From Trema orientale (lineage: Eukaryota; Streptophyta; Magnoliopsida; Rosales; Cannabaceae): 64,000 bases of DNA. Location: the NCBI GenBank assembly GCA_002914845.1, contig JXTC01000170.1:68414-132413 (forward strand). Direction: 5' to 3'. A program made the position numbers and the translations under genes. Shown here in pieces: positions 27,901 to 37,612 of this stretch (the stretch's first letter is position 1; each line of letters starts with the position of its first letter). Under the pieces are notes generated by a model. The model made no database searches. It had not been told where the DNA came from and saw nothing but the letters and a program-made list of their open reading frames with translations.

Positions 27901-29351
27901 CTTACTTTCCCAGCATCACACTCCTTCGACTTTCTTCCGTCTGACTTCAGAGAACACTTCGCCGATTGAAGGGAGAGGCTGCCTTCGAATTATCCTTTCT
28001 CTGACTTCATCAAATTCTATATTAAGACCAGCCAAGAATTTGAAAATTTTGGTGCACTCCACCATCATCCTGTAATGGTTTCCATCATCCGGACACTTCC
28101 ATTCATAGTCATTAAATAGGTCAAGATCTTGCCATAACTATTTAAAGGTATTAAAATATTTTGTAACAATATTTTCACCTTGCCGATTTCCCCCAGCTTC
28201 AATTCAAGTTCATAAACCTGAGATTGATTGCCAAGATCAGAATACATTTGATTAATGTTGTCCCAGAGCTCCTTTGCAGTCGAATGGCACATGTAATTTG
28301 CACTGATATCCTCCATAGAATTAACCAGCCATGCCGTTATCATGGAATTTTCAGCATCCCACGTTGTATAAGCTGCATCAGCTTTTTCAGGTTCTTTAGT
28401 CTCTCAAGTAATGTAGCTGATTTTGCCTCTCCTCCTGATCAACATACGAACTGATTGAGACCATCGCAAAAAATTGCTTTCATTCAACCGAGTAGTTGTA
28501 TCTGGATGGAACGAGAGTTAGAATCAAAATTGGACATCTTGGAAAGGTTACAGGAAATGATTGGATTGCCGAGGAGGTTTCAGATGTAATCTTAGCCATT
28601 GCAGGTTTAGTATTTTGTTTCTGGGCAATGTTTTTCTAGGTAGGGTTGGAGAAGGATTTCTAGAAAACAGAGGCTTTACAAACTAAGGATTTCTGGAATG
28701 CTAGTAGACCAGAAAAAAATGGCAAAGCCCTTTGTAAAACAGAGCCCCTCTAAAAAAAACGATTCCCAGATTTTTTTTATTATTTATTATTTTTTATTTT
28801 TTTACTTCTGATCTGATACCATAAAGGAACAAAATTTGTTATTTCTTAAGAATTAATACACATACAAGAACACTAGCACCTCACTTTACAACTGTCTAAC
28901 GACATTAGCTGACTCTAGACATGTGATTTCCAACAGCAAGGTTGTCAAACTTGTTTTTTATTTTTATTTTCTCTTGAGTTCTTGTTTAAATGTCATTCTA
29001 CTTGTGTTCAGTTTTCATTCATGCATAAATTACGTGTGATTATTAGAGTTGTGATTGTTTCAGGCATTATCTGGAGTTGGTGAAACTATTCAAGTGAGAG
29101 CTCGGATTATGGATAACTCTGCACTTACTACTGCCATGAATACACAATTCCTCTTTCAAATTGGCGTCTTCACAGCTGTGCCAATGATTTTGGGGTTCAT
29201 CTTGGAACAGGGTTTCCTGAGGGTAATATGAATTTTCTTGCTTGTGTTATTATTGTTCCTCTTTCTTTTTCAACAACTGGTGTTCCAGAGTATATGTACG
29301 ATGTTTTCTTCTTTTTTTTTTTTATTATTTATTATTATTCATGAATTATTG

Positions 29352-29383
<32 letters not shown>

Positions 29384-32300
29384 GTTATTATTATTATTAT
29401 TATTATTATTAGGGATAATATCATTTTTATACTTTGTATTTTGACATTTTGTTCAGTTTGTACCTTGTCTTTTGGTTATTATCAACATTGACCCTTAGAT
29501 TACAAATCTTTTACAAATTGATACTCTGACACCAATTTAGAGCAGTTAATTTACCAAGATAATTTAATAAACTTATTTTCCGATTAGTCTTTATATGGTT
29601 TATTTTTAATTTTTTACACGGCATCTTGGTAAATTAACTACTCTAAATTAATATCAGTATATAAATTTGTAACAGATTTCAAATTTAAAGATCAATGCTG
29701 ATAATAACCAAAATACAAGGTACAATTTGAATAAAGTGTCAAAATACAATTATAAAAGTGATATTATCTCTTATTATTATATTGGTTGGGATGATTGTGG
29801 ATTGAGGAAGTTAGTTTTTTTCTTTTATTTAATGACCATCATTTGTAAGGTATTTTTTGTTCCTGCTACCCCTTGAGTTTCTTTATCGCTGCTGCAGGCC
29901 GTTGTTAGTTTTGTCACAATGCAGTTCCAGCTTTGTTCTGTTTTCTTCACGTTCTCTCTCGGCACAAGGACACATTACTTTGGCCGGACTATTCTTCATG
30001 GTGGTGCTAAGGTTTGCTTTCTTGCTTTCTTTTTTCAACCTCATTTTCCTTTGTAAATTTTTATTTTTTATTTTTTTGGTTGATTGGTTTCGTCTTTTGG
30101 TATTTTTTACAGTATCATGCAACTGGTAGAGGTTTTGTGGTTAGGCATATCAAATTTGCAGAGAACTACAGGCTTTACTCCCGTAGTCATTTTGTCAAAG
30201 GGTGCTACTCTCACTCTCTCTCTTTCTCTCTCTCTCTATATATACCTACCTATCTCTATGTATATATCTGTTTATTTATCATCCATCTGTCCCTCCCACT
30301 AAATGGAGAAAACTATTTCGAATTTTTTTAGAACGGACTTTTAACTTGTTTTAGGTGGGAGTTGGATTGAGATAGTGTCAAAGATAGCACAATTAATAAT
30401 ATTTTGGTGATTGAAGTGGAAGACGGAGAAAGTAGGAAATTTAGTTATTTTCTCGACTCTTGTAAATATATTTGTTTTTTCTATCATCATAATTGTTTTA
30501 ATTTTTAATAAGTTCAAATTATCTGTTTTCTGTGCAAAGTTTACATCCCAATGGATGATATTATTAATTTGCTTTATCTTTGTCATCAGATTGGAAGTGG
30601 TGCTTTTGTTGGTAGTATACCTTGCGTATGGTTATAATGATGGTGGTGCAGTGTCGTACATTCTTCTTTCTATTAGCAGTTGGTTTATGGCTCTTTCTTG
30701 GCTTTTTGCTCCATATTTGTTCAATCCATCTGGGTTTGAATGGCAGAAGTAAGTAATTGCTCTTTTGTTCTTTTCTTTAAACTGTGGTGCTGTATTACTT
30801 CAACTACTCTTTACTTTGTTCTTTTAGGATAGTGGAAGATTTCCGGGATTGGACAAATTGGCTTCTTTACAGAGGTGGAATTGGAGTTAAGGGAGAAGAA
30901 AGCTGGGAAGCATGGTGGGATGAGGAACTGGTACTATTATTTTTCAATCTTAGACCAATTTTGTTGACTTCTCTAGACATTTTCAGTTAATGATCCTTGT
31001 GTTTTACTTCATATTTTTGTTTAGAACTATTAAATTTCCTTTACACTTTACATACATCTTTACCGGTACCATTCCTCTACTAATTATGAACGTATAATGA
31101 TTATGTTTTCCTTCCCTAATAATGAACTTCCATTTATCAGCTTTCCTGTTGGTTTACAATTCGAAATCTATCTAATATAAATAGCTTGTTCTTTGATATG
31201 TGTGAGAATATAAAGGTGTTCAATATTCTTGTTGGGCTTATTGCTAAGAAAATGTTGGTCCTTGTACCAAGGCTGCATCTTTGTTTAGATATATGTTAAG
31301 TTTCTTTTTACTGAGCATACAACCTGACTGGAGCTTCCTTGAAAGACTCATTTTAGGATTTAATGAAGAGAACATTTTCTGAACTTTTTCCAAGAAAAAT
31401 GGAATTTTTGCTAGTGACATAATTTTGATTTGCATATGTTTGGACCTCTTATCTAATATTATGAAACGTTACTATTTAGATGAAATGCCAGTGGCCTACA
31501 TCCTTTTTGACATCTTTATTATCCTTTGTCTATCTTGGGGACCTCTTTTATGATATATTCGATGGCTCTACGTTTCCTGTTTCATTTTTGCACCACTCAT
31601 GGAACAGAATTTTTTTTTATCATTCTGTTTCTGTGGTTTTGTTACTTTGTTGTTTGTCCTGCCCAATTGCTGTTAATTGTAAAATGTTGCATCCACAGTC
31701 ACATATTCGGACCTTTGGAGGAAGGATTGCAGAGACTATTTTGAGTCTGAGATTTTTTATCTTCCAGTTTGGTGTTGTCTACAAGCTAGATGTGCAAGGA
31801 AACAATACATCATTGACGGTAGTACCTCTATTCATTAGTATAAATTATTCTCGATTCATTTGAACTAACATCCAGTTTATTAAGCATTGTGGGTCATTGT
31901 TAATGTTAATTGAAATAATCCTTTAACACTTAGTTCTTATATTTTGCACCACATCATCCCAATGGAAATCACCTAAAGATCAAATGTATAAATCTCTTTG
32001 AAACTACCACAATTAAGATGTAGTAAAAGGTGAAGTTTATTGATCAATTTTATTGGGAACTACAGACTTAGCCAAATGTATATTTTCATTCAAAACTAGC
32101 ACACCCAAGATTTGTGAAATGTGGGCATTTTCATTTGGAACTTAGTTAGAATCTGCACCTATGACTCATTTACAGTAGAAACTTCTTTTTCCTCAGTTTT
32201 ATATTCTAGCCTTTATAAATGCCAGAGTGCCCTCTAACTTGAGCAATTGATTCCACCTTCTTTCAGAAAAATAGAGAGAACTGCTGGATATGTAATATTT

Positions 32301-33723
32301 TGTGAATTTTTGAAAACTTTAAGACTTGGAAACTTTCTAGTTTACAAAACATTCAATATTGGGGCTTGGCTCACTTTGGAGTGTGCATTTGGACCTTTTC
32401 TTTTGCTTTTCCCCATTTCTTTAGTGAAAATTCCTGCGTTTTGTTTGGTTGAGATCCATTTAACAGATTCCTGATTTTTTTTCCCCCTTTTGTCTGTTAA
32501 AATTTCCCTATAAGTTGGCTATTTTATGAATTATGGTTCTTTCTGTTGGTTATGAATTAGGTGAACTGTATGCAAGTTCTACCTTTTGAAATGTGGTGTA
32601 TTGAAGTAACGAGCCTCTTAGCGATTTTGTGTTCATTCCTGGTCTCTTTCTAGGAGATTTCTGCTGTGCCTCAAGACTTTTAAAGCTTAATTACTGCAAA
32701 GCCATGTCATGTGCTGCTTTCTGCAAAGTCTTTTATTTGATTATACTGTTCTCATTATGCACACCACATTTGTCTCAATGTTTGTAGGTCTACGGTTTTT
32801 CATGGATCGTGTTAGCAGTTCTAATAATTCTTTTCAAGGTGCAAATTTAACTTCCAAGTTCAAAATATATTATGGACAGTTTAAGATAGTTTTGTTTCAC
32901 TCTGAGTCTACCTTTGATTTGGTTTCCGCAGGTGTTCACCTTCAGCCAGAAAATATCTGTTAATTTCCAGCTTGTATTGCGCTTCATCCAAGGCGTTTCC
33001 TTCTTGATGGCACTTGCTGGTCTAACCGTTGCAATCGTACTTACAAATTTGTCGGTTTCAGACATTTTTGCTTGCATCTTAGCATTTGTACCTACTGGAT
33101 GGGGAATTCTTTCTGTGAGTTTCTCTCGTCTTTGGACTTTTTTTATTCCGGAATTCTACAGTCGTACTCATGTTTTTCCTCTCCTTTATCAAGTGTTGAA
33201 AATACCTGTTTCTAGGTGGATTTAAACTGGTTTCCGCATTTTACTTTCTGATGGTTCCAGAACAATGCCAATATTGAATTGCATTTTCTTTTTCTTTTGA
33301 TGTGCGTGATTAAATTAGTGACCATTTAGAAAAAGCAGTTCGACTTTGGGCACATACACTGGGAAACGTGCATATCTGACTCGTTGATTAATGAGCTGTT
33401 TTTGTTTTCGTGAATGGTTGTACAATTATTTTTAAGGAGTTCTCTCCTATGCCTGACTATTAACTGTTCTCTCCAATGATCTTCAGATTGCGTCGGCTTG
33501 GAAGCCTTTGATGAAGAAATTGGGATTGTGGAAATCTGTCCGCTCCATTGCCCGTTTATACGATGCTGGTATGGGGATGCTTGTATTCGTTCCTATTGCA
33601 TTTTTTTCATGGTTCCCATTTGTGTCAACATTCCAAACCAGACTCATGTTCAACCAGGCTTTCAGCCGAGGATTGGAGATCTCTCTAATCCTTGCTGGAA
33701 ACAACCCCAATACCGGGATATGA
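3968..33723 (+). CDS. CALS9: Callose synthase 9-type 1,3-beta-glucan synthase (GT48), about 51 coding exons
   Basis: This is a plasma-membrane enzyme that builds callose (1,3-beta-glucan) from UDP-glucose. The conceptual product starts MSQVEDLWERLVRAVLNRE and ends SLILAGNNPNTGI. It follows Arabidopsis CALS9/GSL10 over its whole length rather than CALS10/GSL8; for example it has ELERKTVKRKRVFATLKVLG and RGKTSFVEHRTFLHLYHSF-like stretches. Exons were placed by GT-AG sites and phase. Visible exons sum to 5,654 bases (about 1,884 residues), and about 20-25 residues are missing at the N at 14631. Order: Vta1-like N-terminus, FKS1 domain, six membrane spans, large cytosolic catalytic loop, C-terminal membrane cluster. 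All exons keep phase, so the gene looks functional despite transposons in its introns. In Arabidopsis, GSL10 is needed for male gametophyte development; the same role here is inference. Confidence 0.95.
7935..7992 (+). repeat. Tandem 29-bp duplication in CALS9 intron 9
   Basis: Two adjacent copies of a unit containing TTTCCTATGAAAGTAAAACT are seen directly. They lie in the intron and have no coding effect. Confidence 0.8.
8020..8190 (+). repeat. SINE-like (tRNA-derived) sequence in CALS9 intron 9
   Basis: GTAGGTCGAGTGGTTATGCCC resembles an RNA polymerase III A box. About 45 bases later TTTGACTTTGATTCC sits where a B box would be expected. Spacing and position fit a degenerate plant SINE, but no target duplication or clean 3' tail could be fixed. 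The assignment rests on box resemblance only. Confidence 0.35.
9650..9759 (+). repeat. Tandem duplication of about 53 bp in CALS9 intron 12
   Basis: The unit ATCTTATAGTCTGTTGTCCT plus the following TACTG(T/C)TTTTCACATCAA and CTACTGATA occurs twice in direct succession with a few differences. Confidence 0.8.
10263..13435 (+). other. CALS9: CALS9 coding exons 13-23: N-terminal membrane cluster
   Basis: Exons: 10263-10385, 10634-10736, 10831-10954, 11076-11265, 11372-11424, 11845-11905, 12037-12118, 12313-12362, 12965-13051, 13182-13267, 13411-13435. Six hydrophobic segments are visible: around LWVFLVMMFQ; VVMKFFESVLDVIMM; FIWFSAASVFVSFLYV; MIVIGIYAGLQFFISFL; LFWLVVLSAKFSFAYFLL; and VVAIYLLDIHVFYTVISS. 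Exon 23 is a 25-base microexon ending in phase 0 (SSE). Intron 12 carries a tandem duplication of about 53 bases (9650-9759). Intron 13 has an isolated N at 10478. Confidence 0.85.
13514..14080 (+). mobile_element. MITE-like inverted-repeat element in CALS9 intron 23
   Basis: The left end (13514-13550) reads AAAATATCAAAAAATGACC then TTGTATTTC. The right end (14041-14075) reads GAAATACAAG then TATTTATTGACATTTTCCC, which is its reverse complement with a few mismatches over about 33 bases. The roughly 500 bases between have no coding potential. A 27-bp duplication (AAATTTTAATAACATTAGTT) lies just outside at 14074-14125. The superfamily was not determined because the target duplication is unclear. 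Confidence 0.6.
14631..14631. other. Single-N assembly junction inside CALS9 exon 24
   Basis: Immediately after the N, the sequence reads in frame as (I)ITTLREEDYITNY and joins the donor at 14672. Immediately before the N there is intron-like sequence with stops in that frame. The family expects about 20 more residues here (an NKVDAxxFxPFWNE-like segment), and they are found nowhere in 13436-14630. The N therefore most likely stands for missing sequence, not for one unknown base. Confidence 0.75.
18950..20060 (-). mobile_element. LINE (non-LTR retrotransposon) 3' remnant in CALS9 intron 35
   Basis: On the minus strand, 19740-19440 reads VPYKVKFFA, then with stops CVMCNKNCKTLDQLFLDC, followed by SLWNKLLFEANLAWVIPERC. 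This is the zf-RVT domain found after the reverse transcriptase of plant LINEs. At least two in-frame stops (near 19710 and 19632) mark it as dead. The boundaries are approximate: the low end is taken at the AT-rich 3' side near 18950, and no target duplication was identified. Confidence 0.65.
21455..21990 (+). repeat. Polypyrimidine tracts in CALS9 intron 39
   Basis: Two C/T-rich runs (about 21455-21585 and 21860-21990) consist mainly of CTCTCTCC and CTTCC units and flank a 280-base normal-composition segment. No coding frame or transposon ends are recognised. They could be low-complexity parts of an old element. Confidence 0.55.
24044..28935 (-). mobile_element. Ty1/Copia LTR retrotransposon in CALS9 intron 42, broken fossil
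   Basis: The element lies antisense to CALS9. LTRs: 24044-24249 (3' LTR on the minus strand) and 28822-28935 (5' LTR), starting TGTTGG/TGCTGG. Next to the 5' LTR is a TGGTATCAGA primer-binding site (initiator tRNA-Met type). Next to the 3' LTR is the polypurine tract AAGGGGAG. Flanks GGAAG (24039-24043) and GCAAG (28936-28940) look like a target duplication with one change. Parts in Copia order on the minus strand: gag (about 28450-27650, with a zinc knuckle), protease (IDSGASDHMT, about 27540), GAG-pre-integrase (LWHLRLGHPN), integrase (about 26900-26050), reverse transcriptase (about 25770-24990), RNase H (CDNKAAIANAHN, ending near 24257). The coding region is broken, by roughly five to ten changes. 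By-eye LTR divergence of about 8% suggests an age of a few million years. Confidence 0.92.
29314..29410 (+). repeat. TTA/ATT microsatellite in CALS9 intron 43
   Basis: A T run is followed by about 25 ATT/TTA units with occasional GTT interruptions. It borders the palindromic MITE that starts at 29411. Confidence 0.9.
29411..29771 (+). mobile_element. Palindromic MITE in CALS9 intron 43 (copy 1 of 2 in window)
   Basis: The 361-base unit is almost a full-length inverted repeat. The left arm starts AGGGATAATATCATTTTTAT with TTTGTATTTTGACA. The right arm ends TGTCAAAATACAA with AGTGATATTATCTCT. Inner blocks such as TTTACCAAGAT and ATCTTGGTAAATTAACT also pair. There is no coding capacity. A diverged second copy is at about 61160-61512, which defines the ends independently. 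It could fold into a long hairpin in CALS9 pre-mRNA. Confidence 0.8.
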
Positions 33724-36700
33724 GACAAATTCCCTTCGTGCTAGTATTGTTGTAAGTAACGGACATTCAAATTTTGCATAGTAATGAAACACTTAGGACT
33801 TACCTTTTTTTTTTAATGTACCAAACGCGCGTATTGAGGCAGTACCGCAAAGCATTGTATCATCTTAATATGTTTTGTCTGGCAGTTTACTTGTATTGGT
33901 TGATAGACATTCATATTCTTTTATTAGGTAACAGTGTCGTTCACAAATATTGAAAAATCCCTTGAATCGGATTTCGGCCGCCTTCTGGGCTTAGTTACCC
34001 ATTGAGTGATCACTAGTCACCTAGTAGATGACTCTACCAATGTCATCAATGGACTTTGATACTCATGGAGTAACCTGTGCCACCAAAAACCGGAGTTATC
34101 ATTGTACCTCGTCACCCATCAATAATCAACTGGGTGATTGACGGTCTCCCTCGTCACCCCACTGTTGGAGTCGCAGTACTCTAGATTATGTATAGCATTT
34201 TTCTAACTATTAGATAGTCTGGATTTTTAAATTTAAACTCAAATAATAGCGGAAAACTTGATTTTAGGTCTGTTTGGGATTTACTTTTTCTTTTCTCTCT
34301 CTCTTTTTTTTTTTATCAGTAGAAGAAAAGAAGTTAAAGACATATTTTAGTATTTTTTATGGATAATATATCTAAAATTGATATTTCTGTATATAAATGG
34401 TATTTTTTGTCATTTAATTGAAATCAGGATAAATATGGAAGTATAAATTTTTATTGAAACCTTAAAAAAAATTTCTTAGAAGCTCTTCCTAGAGTTCTAG
34501 AAGAGTTTTTAGAGGTCAAAACCCTTTAGATATTTTATCTAAACACTGTCAGTCAGGCACCGAGCCACAACAGACTCAGAGCCCTCACTCTATTTTATTT
34601 TTTTTTTAAAAAAATATTCAATTATTTATATGTATTTAGAATTTTAGACTTAAATTTTATATAAAAGTTCTCCCTCAAAGTAGACAAAATATAGAATAAG
34701 TCCCCAAATAGAAAAAAATGTATTTCTAATCCTTTACTAAATAAAAATTCTGGCGTCCCTGATCAGAAATTGATTTTGGGCTCAGGAAGCTGAAAACCAA
34801 TTTCTCAAAGCTATCCTAAATAGGCATGTCTTTGTTAAGATCAACCTATGCGTTGGAAGAAGGTTGAAGGGAGTTATAAGTTGAGCAGGGTCACTTGTTG
34901 TTAGAACGCCTAACGAGATTAAACTTTGATTTAAATCTGTGTAGCACTGGGTCCAACATCGTAAAGAGAATTTCCGCATATAGAAAGGTTTTATGTGACT
35001 AACGTTTCGAAAGGGAAGAGTAGGAGAAATAAATGCATCATGGAGCTAGGAAATTAGAGGTAGTTAATGAGGTATTACAGAGGTGGATCTATTATCATCT
35101 CTCAATCTACTCTGTCTACACTTTTTTTTTAATAAATTTTTTTCATACAAAAAAAGCCCGGATTGAAATTACTATTCAGTACTAAAATTGTTTCAAAAAC
35201 AAATTTCTTTAGATATATTGGAAAAAAAAAAAACGAAAGAAAAAAACTCTTCCCTTCCTTTTTTTAAACTGTTAAATACAGTTTATCTTAAACTTTTTTA
35301 ATTTCTAATTTCTTTGTAGATGATAATACGTTAATTTAAATTTATTTGGTATTTTCATATAGAGTTACCATGGATTTTGAAAATTTGCGATGATAAAATA
35401 GTAAAAGAAAAAGAAAGTCACTCTATCGATTTGATTTTAAACTACCGACTACCATTAACTTTTCTGCACAAACTAGTTTGGCGTTCTATTACTTCGTAGA
35501 TGTGCGCACTTACAAAAACTTAAGGTCTTAACTGATTTTTTTTCTCTTTTCTTTTATTGTTCTTGGTTTTCAACTATGTATGTTCGTTTTTTTTTTCCCT
35601 CTTGGTTTTCAACTCTGTATGCTCACTGGTTTTCCGAAGAAAGAAAAAACCTTTGTATATTAACTTTTATATAAGCTGCCATTAACATATCATCCATAAG
35701 CTAATGATTATGTACGATTATATTGAAAATATTTACAAAAAAGTGAGTTAAGATATGGGCTACCATCAAACATATTGTCCACAGAGATTCGATTTGTTTT
35801 GTTTATTTTTATTTTAAAGATGCAAAAAATCTGATTTTAGATGGGAGAGAAGAATAAAAGAGAAGAAAAATGGCTAGGAAAATGAGTAACGGGTATGAGC
35901 ATAGAAAAACCTGAAGGAGTAGGGGTGGGAAGAGAAGGAAGAATATTAAATTAAAGGATATTTTTAGAAAAAGGAAGGTGTAGAAAGCAGTAATTAAATT
36001 TTGGATATTAGTTAAGGTTATGGTTTTAGAAATAGGGTGGTTTTAGAAAATGGGTGATAATAGAGTATAGACCTTACAAAAGTAACGCCACAAATTACAA
36101 TTCAGTCTAAATGTCTAAGCCACCCGCTTCTTTGGCTCTCCCTTTTATAAAGAAGGAAACATGTATTTTTCCAACAAAGAAAAAGACAAGGACATAAGCC
36201 ATAAGGTGTATTGGCGTTGGATTTTATTCAACGAACTCTTTTATCTTTTTCTTAATAACGTTCACGTGTAGGACGCATTCCAACCTAATTTTGGTGATTT
36301 TGAGCCCCAGGGAAAAAAAAAAGAAAAAGAAAAATAAAACCCTAATTTTGCGCAAAATTGCGATGTGTTGGTGTAATGGCTTGGGTTAGTTATTATCAAT
36401 AAATTTTCATACAATATTTTTGTAGAAAATAACACGGACCTTAATTCTTTTCTTTTCATCTTCTCTGTGGATTAGGAGGCTTTATTCCAAGAACAAGTCC
36501 GTGGAATCGTGTAATGCACTTCCTTTATATATTAAAATATCCTCTTCAAAAACCTTTTGAAGGAAATTCTTCCAATTAAAATTTCAAAAAATAATACCAA
36601 ATTCTTTAGAAAGGATCGGTGTATTTATATTCACACATCTGAGGACATTCAAGCCGTAACAAGGAATAAAGGATCTTTTTTTTTTTTTTTGGTAGAGGAT

Positions 36701-37100
36701 AAAGATCTTTTCTTCCTTCTTATTTCCGAAAAAAAAATAGTAATAATAAAGGAATAAAGGATCCATTGTTAGCTCATTGCCAGAAAGAAAAAAGAAAAAA
36801 ACATAATATCTCTATATTTCAAATTTCTAGAAATTTGTATCTTATATATATAAATCAGATGATTTATGCTAATTATTTTAAGTTATTTTCATTAGATTTT
36901 ATTTTTTTTGTATTAGTCAGCGGAAATAAGAGATTCTTAATTCTGATTTTGTGTTTAGTGAGAAAATTTTTTATCAATTAATATACTGAAAGTATAAATT
37001 TGTAAAAATTTAAAATATAGAAGTATAATTTTGTACAAATCAAAAGATGTAGTTAAATTTGCTATCTATTTTAATATTTTTTTTACACATAACCCATTTT
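33724..37100. other. Intergenic region between CALS9 and the 517-residue gene
   Basis: AT-rich sequence without credible genes. The first few hundred bases should hold the CALS9 3' UTR. A possible MITE spans 34264-34828. At 35555-35640 a short segment (CTTGGTTTTCAACT then TGTATG) is duplicated. The rest shows only homopolymer runs and degenerate sequence. Confidence 0.6.
34264..34828 (+). mobile_element. Candidate hAT-like MITE
   Basis: The left end, AGGTCTGTTTGGGATTTACT, roughly matches the reverse complement of the right end, ATGCCTATTTAGGATAGCTT. Such 'GCCTGTTTGGGAT' ends are common in plant hAT-type MITEs. The interior is non-coding. No 8-bp duplication could be read with confidence. Confidence 0.4.
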
Positions 37101-37173
37101 TTAATTATAGAAACATTATAGGTCACAAGTGCAATTTTCCCTTGTATCGCTTTTCAAATGCTTCGCATCTAAT

Positions 37174-37264
37174 GACACGTGTCCACTACGCGTCTTCAAT
37201 CTGAGCCGTGTGTTTCTCGGATACAGATCCAACGGCCAATCGAATGCCCCTCTTTCTATAAAAG
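37174..37264 (+). promoter_or_regulatory. Promoter of the 517-residue gene: G-box, CCAAT and TATA
   Basis: A palindromic GACACGTGTC (37174-37183) contains the ACGT core of G-box/ABRE elements. It is followed by GGCCAATCG (about 37234) and TCTATAAAAG (37255-37264). The spacing to a start near 37290 is normal. The G-box suggests bZIP or bHLH control, for example by light or abscisic acid; that is inference. Confidence 0.6.
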
Positions 37265-37344
37265 GAGTCCGGAGGACCGCCCAGCACTCCTTTAACGGCA
37301 TCGAAGAAAATCAAGATTCGTCCAAGTCGCGCTTTCCAGATTTC

Positions 37345-37346
37345 TG

Positions 37347-37373
<27 letters not shown>
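37345..37373 (+). repeat. GA microsatellite in the 5' UTR
   Basis: About 14 GA units lie in the leader between the TATA box and the ATG at 37613. Such GA tracts are frequent in plant 5' UTRs and can bind BBR/BPC proteins. Confidence 0.8.
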
Positions 37374-37379
<6 letters not shown>

Positions 37380-37612
37380 AGCGAGAGCGAGAGAAGCCAG
37401 ATTTTCTTTCTTATTTTCCGAGAAAATTATTTTCGAGAAATTGGTTTTTCAAAACGGAGATTTAAAGACTAATCCTCGAAAAGTTTTCGATCTTAATTTT
37501 TTTCGAATTAGGGCTAAAATTATTAGACCTAAGGTTTTCGGATCTTGTCTACGAACTTGATTATAGGGCATATATAAACACGCTGAAATTCAGGATTTAG
37601 GGAGGAAAACAA

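Larger units (their letters stand above)
23547..33723 (+). other. CALS9: CALS9 coding exons 42-51: C-terminal membrane region
   Basis: Exons: 23547-23594, 29064-29222, 29898-30011, 30113-30201, 30590-30748, 30828-30930, 31699-31818, 32788-32838, 32932-33114, 33487-33723 (TGA at 33721). They encode the remaining catalytic motifs (HYFGRTILHGGAKYHATGRG, ENYRLYSRSHFVKGLEVVLL) and about eight membrane spans. Intron 42 is 5.5 kb because of a Copia element. Intron 43 (29223-29897) contains a TTA microsatellite and a palindromic MITE. Introns 47 and 48 (30931-31698, 31819-32787) show nothing beyond AT-rich sequence. Confidence 0.88.

Noticed and set aside
29238-29444. Poly-leucine frame
   Set aside because: Produced by the TTA microsatellite in CALS9 intron 43.
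33958-34160. Short region with repeated TCACCCAT/GGGTGA-like words, considered as a CRISPR-like or satellite array
   Set aside because: Spacing and units are irregular, and CRISPR arrays do not occur in plant nuclear DNA.
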